From DATHZQ01 sp035458525 (lineage in GTDB: Bacteria > Actinomycetota > Acidimicrobiia > Spongiisociales > UBA5794), in the NCBI GenBank assembly GCA_035458525.1, contig DATHZQ010000075.1, positions 38,085-102,084 of the forward strand: DNA of 64,000 nt, in the 5' to 3' direction. Each line of letters starts with the position of its first letter. The first letter of the stretch is position 1. Under the pieces are notes generated by a model that worked only from the letters and a program-made list of their open reading frames with translations, was not told the DNA's origin and did not search any database. This document shows positions 23,871 through 31,348 of this stretch, in pieces. Made by a program: the position numbers and the translations under genes.

Positions 23871-24857
23871 ATGGCCTCACTTGCCATCGCACCCCACGAT
23901 CCGATCGCGGCGAGCACCCGGCCGTTCGCCGAGAGCTTGCGCATGTACTGGGAACTCCGGGGGCCGTGGAACAAGGGCCAACCGATTCACGAAACCATGA
24001 CGCAGCTGAGCTTGCCCCCCGCCATCGCGGCGGAGTCAGGCGAAGCCGCGATGTGGGAGTACGCCCGCGGCGCCATCTGGAACGACGACCCCGAGGGCCT
24101 GCTGTTCGACGACCGCCGCTTCAAGTGGTTCGGCGGACCGACAACCACGAACTTCTCGTCCGGCCTCGCATTTGCGTATCGGTTCAAGCGCGGGGAGAGG
24201 GCACCGCGCTCGTTTGGAATGAGCGAGCCCAGTCTGATCCGACGAAGCCATTTCGGCGACCTGCAGTTCCTCCACGCCATGGCACCCGACGGGCAGTCCC
24301 CGGACCGCACACTGGATGACATCCTGCGCTGGGCCGAGTTCACCGCCGACATCGCAATCGGCGGCACGCCGCCTACCACGACGCTCGGCGACATCCCCCT
24401 CCTCGCTCGTCGTTTCATCCCCGAACAACTGGCGGCGACCGTGAACGAGCTCTTCCTCATACGCGGACCCATCGCCTCGTTGCCGTGGGTCGACGTGCGC
24501 AAGCGTGCAGCGGGCAGCTTGTTGCACATGGTCCAGGACAGCTACGCCGCCGGGCACACGACTCGCAACGGGGACGACGAGATAGTCGAGTTCCACGCGT
24601 ACGGGCAACAGGACCACCGACGTCACGCACGAGCCGACCGGTTGCCCGCTGGGCGTGGCTCGACACCACTCTCCACGAGTGTGGCCGAGCACCCGGCCGC
24701 CAGGGCGGCCGTCGCGGCCGGGTCGGAGGTGCTCGCTGCGCTGCACACGGGGCAGACGTGGCAAGCCGGCGTCGGCGCCGTCGTGCGACGCATCTTCAGG
24801 CTGGCCGGCAACGCAAGGGTCGCCGGACCGGGCGAGGAGTTTGCGGTGCGCCGTTGA
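23871..24857 (+). CDS. unknown protein with possible zinc-phospholipase/nuclease-like motifs
   Basis: A 328-residue protein without signal peptide. Segments that stand out are WNKGQPIHETMTQL, GAIWNDDPEG, SHFGDLQFLHAM, SLLHMVQDSYAAGHTTR and EIVEFHAYGQQDHRRH. The H-x3-D pattern in HMVQD, an earlier HET, and later His residues resemble the metal-site layout of zinc-dependent phospholipase C/P1 nuclease-like proteins. This resemblance is by motif only. The gene is divergent from the multi-cupredoxin gene, behind the inverted repeat at 23821-23852, and its stop is 13 bp before the tandem operators of the dioxygenase promoter. Function unknown. Confidence 0.6.
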   Translation: MASLAIAPHDPIAASTRPFAESLRMYWELRGPWNKGQPIHETMTQLSLPPAIAAESGEAAMWEYARGAIWNDDPEGLLFDDRRFKWFGGPTTTNFSSGLAFAYRFKRGERAPRSFGMSEPSLIRRSHFGDLQFLHAMAPDGQSPDRTLDDILRWAEFTADIAIGGTPPTTTLGDIPLLARRFIPEQLAATVNELFLIRGPIASLPWVDVRKRAAGSLLHMVQDSYAAGHTTRNGDDEIVEFHAYGQQDHRRHARADRLPAGRGSTPLSTSVAEHPAARAAVAAGSEVLAALHTGQTWQAGVGAVVRRIFRLAGNARVAGPGEEFAVRR

Positions 24858-24869
24858 CTGCTGCAGCCC

Positions 24870-24920
24870 GTTCCCGCATACGGGACAGCGTGCCACATCG
24901 GGGAACGCCGTCGGTAACGT
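24870..24920 (+). promoter_or_regulatory. promoter of the extradiol dioxygenase operon with two tandem 17-bp operator palindromes
   Basis: Site 3a is 24870-24886 (GTTCCCGCATACGGGAC), near-perfect. Site 3b is 24890-24906 (GTGCCACATCGGGGAAC), with 20-bp start-to-start spacing. Eight bp after site 3b is a TAACGT -10 box (24915-24920), and the ATG follows 8 bp later, so the message is probably leaderless. Same geometry as the minus-strand sites at 16853-16903 and 21153-21203. Confidence 0.78.
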
Positions 24921-24928
24921 CCTGGGCC

Positions 24929-25837
24929 ATGGGCATTCTGCGTCTCGGTCACGTCGACATCACAGTTCCGGACCTCGACCTCGCGACGGCCTACTACACC
25001 GAAGTCATGGGGATGCTCGAGGTCGAGCGCACTGCCGACCAGGCCTTCTTCAAATGTTGGGACGAGGAGGACCACCACTCACTCGCCGTTCGCTACGACC
25101 CCCGGGTGGGCATCGACCGTTTCACGTTCAAAGTCGAACGCGAGGACGACCTCGCCGATCTCGAGGAAAGGGTCGAAACTTACGGCTACGCAGTGAACCG
25201 CATGAGCGACGGCGACTCCATCGGCCAGGGCGAATCGATCCGGTTCGAGACGCCGTCCGGCCACGAGATGGAGCTCGTGCACGAGGTCGACAAGGTCGGA
25301 GGCGTGCTTCCCAAAGTGAACCCCGACCCCATGCCAATGGGCCTGAAGGGCATCGCCCCGCCCCGCATGGATCACCTCCTGGTCACCGCTGAGGAGGTCC
25401 CGGAGGCGTCGAAGTTCTACATGGACGTACTGGGCTTCCGCCTGACCGAGCAGCTGCTCGACGGCGACGGCCACCAGATCGGCACCTGGATGGAGCGCTC
25501 CCACTCGCCACACGATCTCGCCGTGGTGTCCGGTCCCAACGGCGGACTGCACCACTTTGCGTTCTGGCTCGACGACTGGGACCACGTCCGCCGGGCCGCC
25601 GACATCCTGGCCTACAACGCCATCCAGATCGACGTCGGCCCCACCCGCCACGGCATCACCCGCGGCAACACCATCTACTTCTTCGACCCGATGGGGACCC
25701 GCAACGAGGTCTTCACCGGCGGCTACCGCCCCGACCCCGACTTCCCCACCATCACCTGGACCGAGGACAACATCGGCAAGGCCATCTTCTACTACGAAGG
25801 CGACCTCAACGACCGCTTCATGCGAGTCCACACATGA
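24929..25837 (+). CDS. catechol 2,3-dioxygenase-type extradiol dioxygenase (copy 1)
   Basis: A 302-residue two-domain vicinal-oxygen-chelate dioxygenase. Predicted Fe(II) ligands, by alignment with XylE, are His149 (PPRMDHLLV), His209 (GGLHHFAFWLDDW) and Glu260 (RNEVFTGG). The active-site IDVGPTRHGITRGNTIYFFDP loop is nearly the same as in XylE. It should open a catechol ring next to the diol to give a 2-hydroxymuconate semialdehyde. The first domain is the degenerate VOC half. It is the first gene behind the tandem operators. Its stop overlaps a 64-codon reading frame that ends exactly at the second dioxygenase. The exact catechol is unknown. Confidence 0.93.
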   Translation: MGILRLGHVDITVPDLDLATAYYTEVMGMLEVERTADQAFFKCWDEEDHHSLAVRYDPRVGIDRFTFKVEREDDLADLEERVETYGYAVNRMSDGDSIGQGESIRFETPSGHEMELVHEVDKVGGVLPKVNPDPMPMGLKGIAPPRMDHLLVTAEEVPEASKFYMDVLGFRLTEQLLDGDGHQIGTWMERSHSPHDLAVVSGPNGGLHHFAFWLDDWDHVRRAADILAYNAIQIDVGPTRHGITRGNTIYFFDPMGTRNEVFTGGYRPDPDFPTITWTEDNIGKAIFYYEGDLNDRFMRVHT

Positions 25838-26028
25838 ACGTTTCGATCGAAACAGGCCTCGATCGAACTTCAATGGTGGTCGGCTTCGCCGGCCCGTCCC
25901 ACGGTGAAGGCACCGCACATGTCGCTGCCTTCCCGTCGAGGGGGCACGCAGAGCGTTTCCCCCTCGAGCACCCCCTTCGCAGCGCTTCGGCCTGCGGCCT
26001 CGCTTGCGAGAGCATCGGAAGGCGCTGA
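25834..26028 (+). CDS. possible 64-aa linking reading frame between the two dioxygenase genes
   Basis: This frame starts in an ATGA overlap with the first dioxygenase and stops directly before the ATG of the second (TGA then ATG). It therefore fills the spacer precisely and could couple translation. The product (starts MNVSIETGLDRTSMVVGFAG) has no recognisable domain, and the DNA contains palindromes (25840-25853) and hairpins (25980-26027) that argue for a non-coding role. Kept at low confidence. Confidence 0.3.
   Translation: MNVSIETGLDRTSMVVGFAGPSHGEGTAHVAAFPSRGHAERFPLEHPLRSASACGLACESIGRR
25840..26027 (+). promoter_or_regulatory. structured spacer before the second dioxygenase
   Basis: GTTTCGATCGAAAC at 25840-25853 is a perfect 14-bp palindrome. 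Near the end, CAGCGC (25980-25985) pairs with GCGCTG (26022-26027) around an inner hairpin CTCGC-TT-GCGAG (25999-26010). The right arm ends at the start region of the next gene and covers its GGAAGG ribosome-binding segment. Translational control or an mRNA-processing site is possible. Confidence 0.4.
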
Positions 26029-26940
26029 ATGGGCGTCTTGAGGCTCTCTCATGTTGAGATCCGAGTTCCGGATCTGGAACTCGCTACGGCGTACTACGCC
26101 GAGGTGGTTGGGCTGATCGAGACTGCCCGGGAAGCCGACCGTGTCTTTCTCAAATGCTGGGACGAACAGCAACACCACTCGGTGGTGTTGCGGTATGCCG
26201 CCACGTATGGCTTGGACCGGATGGGCTTCAAGCTTCAAGATCATGCCGATCTGGACCACTACCAGGAGCGCATCGAAGCAGCCGGCATCGCCGTGAAGCG
26301 CTATGTCGCAGGCGAGCTGGGCGCTGGATCGGGGGAGACGCTGCAGTTCGTGGCGCCGAGTGGCCACACCACGGAACTGGTATGGGGCATGGACTACGTC
26401 GGCAACCTGCTCCCCCTCACGAATCCTCCGCCGGAGCCCCAGGGCCTCGTCGGGATCCACCCTCCGCGCATCGACCACATCTTCCTCATGTGCGAGGACG
26501 TCGACGGAGCCACAGCATTCTTCAGCGACGTCCTCGACTTCCGGCTCACCGAGCAGATCGTCACCGACGACGGACATCAGCTCTGCACGTTTCTCGAACG
26601 GACCCACACACCCCACGACCTTGCCTTCATCACCGGCCCGAACGGAGCGCTGCATCACTTCGCCTTCTGGCTCGACGACTGGAACCAGGTGCGCACCGCC
26701 GCAGACCTGTGCTCGTATCACGGGGTTCGCATCGACGCCGGCCCCACCCGCCACGGCGCAACCCGCGGCTACGGCCTGTACTTCTTCGACCCGGCGGGCA
26801 ACCGCAACGAGGTCTACACCGGCGGATACTGGGCCGACCCGGACCGCGAACCGGTGACCTGGACCGAGTCCGACATGGGCCGCGCGATCTTCTACTACGA
26901 GGGCGTCGTGAACCAGCGCTTCTTGACGGAGCACTCATGA
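26029..26940 (+). CDS. catechol 2,3-dioxygenase-type extradiol dioxygenase (copy 2)
   Basis: A 303-residue paralogue of the preceding dioxygenase with the same domain plan. Predicted Fe(II) ligands are His150 (PPRIDHIFL), His210 (GALHHFAFWLDDW) and Glu261 (RNEVYTGG). DAGPTRHGATRGYGLYFFDP is conserved. The N-terminal domain differs clearly from copy 1 (for example YAATYGLDRMGFKLQDHADLDHYQ versus YDPRVGIDRFTFKVEREDDLADLE). The two copies may therefore prefer different catechols or be an old duplication. Its stop overlaps the start of the histidine phosphatase (ATGA at 26937-26940), tying ring cleavage to that phosphatase in one operon. Confidence 0.93.
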   Translation: MGVLRLSHVEIRVPDLELATAYYAEVVGLIETAREADRVFLKCWDEQQHHSVVLRYAATYGLDRMGFKLQDHADLDHYQERIEAAGIAVKRYVAGELGAGSGETLQFVAPSGHTTELVWGMDYVGNLLPLTNPPPEPQGLVGIHPPRIDHIFLMCEDVDGATAFFSDVLDFRLTEQIVTDDGHQLCTFLERTHTPHDLAFITGPNGALHHFAFWLDDWNQVRTAADLCSYHGVRIDAGPTRHGATRGYGLYFFDPAGNRNEVYTGGYWADPDREPVTWTESDMGRAIFYYEGVVNQRFLTEHS

Positions 26941-28001
26941 GCGACGAGCGCCGCCCGCAGCTACCCCGTACCGAGCGCGACGAGGCTCCGCTCTACCTCG
27001 CCAAATATCTCGAGCGGCAGCGCCGCGAGGAAGCGGGCGACGAAGGCGCAGAGGTCGACGACACGACGCCGCTTTACCTCCGCAGCTTTCGCGAGCGCCG
27101 GTCGCGAGAAACCGTCACCGATGCGCTGCCGCCCCTCTACCAGCGCACCGAACTCGGCATGCAGCGTGCACTCTCCGAGGACAACCGCAACAAGGAGATC
27201 TCGGCACCGGCCGCCGCCAAGCCGAACGTCGCAGCAGACATCTACCTCGTCCGCCATGCCGAGACCCAGGGCTACTCCAGCGAATCGGGCATCACCCCAC
27301 TCGGCACCTGGCAAGCGCACACCTGGGGCCACACACTCGCCAAGCGGGTGAAGAGCGGCGAGACGATCGTCATCCGCTCCGCCGCCACGAATCGCGCAGG
27401 CGAGACCGCGGCGCAGATCCACCGAGGTCTGGCAGACGGGCTCATCATGTTCGAGAAGGACGTCAAGGTATTCGAACCGGAGGCGATGCAGGAGTTCAGG
27501 AACTTCGCCGTCGCCACCCCGGATGGGCTGCGCGACGTCACGTCGGCTTTCCGGCAGTACTACTCCATCCTCGAGGAGTTCGAGCGTACGGCCCTCGGCG
27601 ACCGGCCCATGTGGCTCGTCGAGGTCGACCGCTTCTGGAGAACTCAGCAAGGTGGCGCTGACCCGATCCAGCATTGGCTCACGATCCCGATGATGCACTT
27701 CGAACCCCCAGCCATGTGCGTCCGCCGATTCTGGATCGGATTGCAGCGCCTTGCCGCGGCCCACCCCGGTGCCCGCCTGATCGTGGCCACCCACTCGGGA
27801 CCGATCCGCGCGTTCGCCATCTGGGCCCTGGGCTACGACCCGGGCGAGCCGTACAACACGGAGCACGTCAGGGTGAAGGTGATGGATGGCGGCCGTGAAG
27901 CCCTCGTGAGCTACCGGAATCGCGTCCAAGAGGTCCACGTCCCGGAAATCGAGTCCCTCCCCACATGGAAACTCGACGAGGAGTGGGTGCCGAGTGTCTA
28001 G
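26937..28001 (+). CDS. histidine phosphatase with N-terminal PLY-repeat extension
   Basis: A 354-residue protein. The catalytic domain (from about 100) starts DIYLVRHAET, with the phospho-acceptor His107. The second conserved His is in VATHSGPIRAFA and the second Arg likely in VIRSAATNRAGET. This is branch 1 of the histidine phosphatase superfamily (phosphoglycerate-mutase-like). The first 100 residues are an extension with three short repeats: APLYLAKYLERQ (17-28), TPLYLRSFRERR (43-54) and PPLYQRTEL (65-73). They look like linear docking motifs. It overlaps the second dioxygenase (ATGA). By analogy with CreD of the 4-cresol cre cluster it may hydrolyse an aryl phosphate; this is inference from context. 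No signal peptide. Confidence 0.85.
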   Translation: MSDERRPQLPRTERDEAPLYLAKYLERQRREEAGDEGAEVDDTTPLYLRSFRERRSRETVTDALPPLYQRTELGMQRALSEDNRNKEISAPAAAKPNVAADIYLVRHAETQGYSSESGITPLGTWQAHTWGHTLAKRVKSGETIVIRSAATNRAGETAAQIHRGLADGLIMFEKDVKVFEPEAMQEFRNFAVATPDGLRDVTSAFRQYYSILEEFERTALGDRPMWLVEVDRFWRTQQGGADPIQHWLTIPMMHFEPPAMCVRRFWIGLQRLAAAHPGARLIVATHSGPIRAFAIWALGYDPGEPYNTEHVRVKVMDGGREALVSYRNRVQEVHVPEIESLPTWKLDEEWVPSV

Positions 28002-28035
28002 AGACGCCACCAGTCGAAAGTCCCCGCGCCTGCCG

Positions 28036-28062
28036 CGGCGGTACCTTCCCCCACCTCGTGCA
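28036..28062 (+). repeat. partial palindromic repeat unit (copy A)
   Basis: Carries the family core GCGGTACCTTCCCCCAC followed by a truncated right arm (CTCGTGCAC). It lies 35 bp after the phosphatase gene, just before the complete copy at 28078-28130. Confidence 0.65.
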
Positions 28063-28077
28063 CAAAAACTCACCACA

Positions 28078-28130
28078 ACCCCCTACCCCCACCTGCGGCG
28101 GCGGTACCTTCCCCCACTTCGTGGGGGACT
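28078..28130 (+). repeat. 53-bp palindromic repeat unit (copy B)
   Basis: Contains the hairpin CCCCCAC-TTC-GTGGGGG (28111-28127) and the left flank with GCGGCGGTACC. Its reverse complement recurs at 32967-33019 with one mismatch in 53 bp, which brackets the PEP-synthase-like/Rieske cassette. It may also work as a terminator after the dioxygenase-phosphatase operon. The stretch 28002-28244 otherwise holds only the copy A fragment and the ribosome-binding site CGGAGG (28231-28236). Confidence 0.8.
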
Positions 28131-28244
28131 AGTCACGAGCGACTTCATTCGGAGCAGCGTATGTGCGAGGCATGTCCGACACTCACACCCGAGCAACGCG
28201 CACGGAGGCACCTTCCCGAGCTGCGTACAACGGAGGTCCCCCAC

Positions 28245-29357
28245 GTGAGCAATGACCTCATCGTCTGGTTTCAGGACTACCACCCGTCCGACAAGCCGCG
28301 GGTTGGCGGGAAGAACGCTTCGTTGGGCGAGATGATCGCCGCCGGTCTGCCGGTGCCGCCGGGGTTCGCCCTTTCGACGGAGGCCTATCACACCCTGCGC
28401 AACCATCCGACGCTGACGAGAGACGTCCACGACTCGATCTCCCGGGTGGATTTCGGCGACCCGGTGAAGCTGCAGGCGATCTCGGCACACATCCGGTCGG
28501 TGATCGAGGCGGTGCCGATGCGCAAGGATATCGAATCCGCGGTACGCGTCGCCTACGACGAGCTGTGCGAATACTGCGGCGTCCCGGACCTCCCCGTCGC
28601 CGTTCGCTCCTCCGCAACGGCGGAGGACCTGCCCGACGCTTCGTTCGCCGGGCAGCAGGACACGTTCCTCTGGGTGAAAGGCGGCGACGCCGTCGTCGAT
28701 GCGGTGAAGCGATGCTGGTCGTCGATCTTCACCGACCGCGCAATCGCCTACCGGCACGAGACGGGCCACGACCACGAAGTGATCTCGATGAGCGTCGGAA
28801 TTCAGAAAATGGTGCATCCGAAGGCTGCAGGCGTTGCGTTCACCCTCAACCCCAGCGACGGGGATCGCTCACAGATCGCCATCGATGCGTCATGGGGATT
28901 CGGCGAGGCCGTGGTCGCCGGTGAGGTGACGCCGGACAACTTCCTGGTCGACAAGGTCATCCAAGAGGTCGTTTCACGAACGATCTCACCCAAGACGATG
29001 GAGTACCGCCTCAACGGCGAGGGAGTCGTAGAGGCCTGCGAGGTCGAGGAACCCCGGGCCACGGCGCAATGCCTCGACGAGGACGAGATCAGAGCGGTGG
29101 CCCAGATGGCACGCCGTGCCGAGAAGCATTACGGCAACCCTCAAGACGTCGAGTGGGCCATCGACCTCGACCTCGAGCCACCGCACAACGTGATCTTGCT
29201 GCAGTCCCGCCCCGAGACCGTGTGGTCGCAGAAGAAGCGCCGCTCGGTAGCCAAACCGGGGCAGACGTTCATGGACGGGATCGTGTCCACACTCATTTCG
29301 CCCGTGCACACGCGCAGCAAGACGTCGACAGTGGAGGAGGAGCCCCAGGGCTCCTGA
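28245..29357 (+). CDS. PEP-synthase-like ATP-binding subunit (phenylphosphate-synthase small-subunit type)
   Basis: A 370-residue protein that equals the N-terminal ATP-grasp part of PEP synthase: VGGKNASLGEMIAAGLPVPPGFALST, VRSSATAEDLPDASFAGQQDTFL and HPKAAGVAFTLNP, ending DVEWAIDLD and ILLQSRPETVWSQ. It stops where PEP synthase would continue into the phosphohistidine domain, which is supplied by the next gene 62 bp downstream. This split matches PpsB of Thauera phenylphosphate synthase and one CreHI subunit of Corynebacterium. The start is the GTG at 28245, with CGGAGG upstream. It should bind ATP and phosphorylate the partner's histidine; the final acceptor is probably a phenol (inference). 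A full-length PEP synthase lies at 36074-38449, so this is not simply a broken ppsA. Confidence 0.85.
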   Translation: MSNDLIVWFQDYHPSDKPRVGGKNASLGEMIAAGLPVPPGFALSTEAYHTLRNHPTLTRDVHDSISRVDFGDPVKLQAISAHIRSVIEAVPMRKDIESAVRVAYDELCEYCGVPDLPVAVRSSATAEDLPDASFAGQQDTFLWVKGGDAVVDAVKRCWSSIFTDRAIAYRHETGHDHEVISMSVGIQKMVHPKAAGVAFTLNPSDGDRSQIAIDASWGFGEAVVAGEVTPDNFLVDKVIQEVVSRTISPKTMEYRLNGEGVVEACEVEEPRATAQCLDEDEIRAVAQMARRAEKHYGNPQDVEWAIDLDLEPPHNVILLQSRPETVWSQKKRRSVAKPGQTFMDGIVSTLISPVHTRSKTSTVEEEPQGS

Positions 29358-29419
29358 GAACGGCGCCACCGCGCCACAACCGAAGTAGACAGGGCGACAG
29401 CCCGGGAGGAAGACACAAC

Positions 29420-31228
29420 ATGGCGGATCGTTTCCCCAGCCCGTTCGACATCGAGACCCCCGCCGGCGCCGAAGGGTGGGAGGACCTCTACACCTACTCG
29501 CTGCCGTTCTCGCAGGATCGACGCGACTACGAAGATGCCGGCTTCTGGTTCCAAGACGGCATCCACTGGCCTGAGGTGCTCACGCCGTGGGACGCCACGT
29601 TCTACGAGTACGCCCTGGCCTCGTTGTCGCAATACAACACCCGTCACTACCTGATCCCGCCGGCGCTCGGCGTGGACTTCCGCGTCCTCAACGGATACGC
29701 CTATCTGGCGCCCGTGGGGGTCGCCGATCCCGCTGAGATCGAAGCAAGGGTGCCCCAGTTCATGGAGCGGGCCGGCTTCTACTTCATGAACTGGAACGAC
29801 CTCTATGAGAAGTGGCTCGTGAAGATCAAGGATCTCGCTGCCGAGATGGATGCGATCAGCTTCGATCCCCTCCCAGAGAAGGAAGACCTGGAGGTGGTCA
29901 CCGACGGCTGGGGCTACGGCTCAGGTCTCACGATTCAGGAGAACTATCGCAAGCTGCTGAACCTCGGCCTGCGCCTCTGGCAGTACCACTTCGAATTCCT
30001 CAACCTCGGATATGCGGCCTACCTCGACTTCTTCGGGTTCTGCAAAGAGGCGTTCCCCAACATCCCTGACCTCTCCATCGCCAAGATGGTGGCCGGCGTC
30101 GACGTCGACCTCTTCAAGCCCGACGAGTACCTGAAGGAGCTGTCCCAGGCTGCCATCGACCTCGGCGTCGCCGAGGCATTCGACAACGACGATCCGGCCG
30201 CGGTGATTGCTGCGCTGGACGCGTTGAGCGGTGGCGACGAGTGGAAAGCGAAGTGGGACGCGGTCAAGGACCCGTGGTTCAACTTCTCCTCCGGCTCGGG
30301 GTTCTACCACACCGACCAGATCTGGGTCGAGCACAAAGAGATCCCGTTCGGGTTCATCCGCAACTACATCGGCAAGATCCGCGAAGGCGTCGACCTCGCC
30401 CGTCCGACCGACGCCATTCGCGCCGAGCGCGACCGCATCATCGGCGAATACCGGGACCTGCTGGGCTCAGACGAGGACCGAGAAGCGTTCGACGGCAAGC
30501 TCGGCCTGGCCGGCGTGGTGTTCCCCTATGTCGAGAACCACAACTTCTACGTCGAGCATTGGAGCCACTCGATCCTGTGGCGCAAGATGCGCGAGCTCGG
30601 CTCGGTTTTCGTGAAGGAGGGCTTCTTCGGCAATGTCGACGACGTCTTCTACCTCAAGCGCGACGAGATCAACGAGGCGTTGTGGGACATGTACGGAGCA
30701 TGGGCGGTGGGCGTGAAACCCCGCGGCCCGGCGTACTGGCCACGCGAGCTCGGGCGTCGCAAGGGCATCCTCAACGTCCTCCGGCAGTGGTCGCCGCCGC
30801 CGGCGCTCGGCCAGCCGCCCGAGGTCGTCACCGAGCCTTTCACGATCATGCTGTGGGGCATCACCTCCGACTCGATCGGCATGTGGCTCGGCGGTGCAGA
30901 CGAGACCGGAGCGCTCAAGGGCTTTGCCGCATCGCCCGGGATGGCGGAGGGCCCGGCACGCGTCATCCAATCAGCCGATCAGATCGGCGAGATCCAGGAA
31001 GGCGAGATTCTGGTGGCGCCGCTGACAGCCCCATCGTGGGCGCCGGTGTTCAACAAGATCGGGGCTACCGTCACCGACATCGGTGGAATGATGAGCCATG
31101 CGGCGATCGTGTGCCGGGAGTACGGCCTCCCCGCCGTCACCGGCACCGCGTTCGGGACGAAGAACATCACGACCGGACAGATGATTCGCGTCAACGGCAG
31201 CGAAGGAACAGTGGAGATCTTGGAATAG
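29420..31228 (+). CDS. PEP-synthase-like phosphohistidine subunit (phenylphosphate-synthase large-subunit type)
   Basis: A 602-residue protein. The C-terminal 90 residues are the swivelling phosphohistidine domain of PEP-utilising enzymes: GFAASPGMAEGPARV, APLTAPSWAPVFNKIGATVTDIGGMMSHAAIV with catalytic His560, then EYGLPAVTGT. The first 500 residues are helical, rich in aromatic residues and have no PEP-synthase counterpart (for example WPEVLTPWDATFYEYALASL, YVENHNFYVEHWSHSILW); they presumably bind the organic acceptor. Size and order (about 68 kDa next to a 40 kDa ATP-binding partner) match phenylphosphate synthase. The ATG at 29420 has GGGAGGA upstream. No CBS-domain third subunit was seen. 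The chemistry is inferred from the family. Confidence 0.85.
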   Translation: MADRFPSPFDIETPAGAEGWEDLYTYSLPFSQDRRDYEDAGFWFQDGIHWPEVLTPWDATFYEYALASLSQYNTRHYLIPPALGVDFRVLNGYAYLAPVGVADPAEIEARVPQFMERAGFYFMNWNDLYEKWLVKIKDLAAEMDAISFDPLPEKEDLEVVTDGWGYGSGLTIQENYRKLLNLGLRLWQYHFEFLNLGYAAYLDFFGFCKEAFPNIPDLSIAKMVAGVDVDLFKPDEYLKELSQAAIDLGVAEAFDNDDPAAVIAALDALSGGDEWKAKWDAVKDPWFNFSSGSGFYHTDQIWVEHKEIPFGFIRNYIGKIREGVDLARPTDAIRAERDRIIGEYRDLLGSDEDREAFDGKLGLAGVVFPYVENHNFYVEHWSHSILWRKMRELGSVFVKEGFFGNVDDVFYLKRDEINEALWDMYGAWAVGVKPRGPAYWPRELGRRKGILNVLRQWSPPPALGQPPEVVTEPFTIMLWGITSDSIGMWLGGADETGALKGFAASPGMAEGPARVIQSADQIGEIQEGEILVAPLTAPSWAPVFNKIGATVTDIGGMMSHAAIVCREYGLPAVTGTAFGTKNITTGQMIRVNGSEGTVEILE

Positions 31229-31255
31229 GACGAGATGCCATATCGCCGTGCCTCG

Positions 31256-31300
31256 CACTTCCATGTGTCAGATTCCTGACGACTCCGGCATCTGGAAGTG
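31256..31300. promoter_or_regulatory. inverted repeat upstream of the Rieske oxygenase
   Basis: CACTTCCA (31256-31263) and TGGAAGTG (31293-31300) are perfect 8-bp arms with a 29-bp spacer, between the phosphotransferase and oxygenase genes. It could be an operator or a stem with a long loop. It lacks the -10 spacing of the three tandem operator sites. Confidence 0.35.
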
Positions 31301-31348
31301 AGCCCGCAGGCCACAACGATCTGGCATCTGGCATCTCGGAGGTGACCG

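Noticed and set aside
28245..31228. Split PEP-synthase-like genes considered as a broken ppsA
   Set aside because: The large subunit has 500 residues with no PEP-synthase counterpart before its swivel domain, both genes have good ribosome-binding sites, and an intact ppsA is 5 kb away.
31282..31298. ACTCCGGCATCTGGAAG considered as a fourth IclR-type operator before the Rieske oxygenase
   Set aside because: It is a single, weaker site, without a second site 20 bp away and without a TAnnnT box 8 bp downstream.
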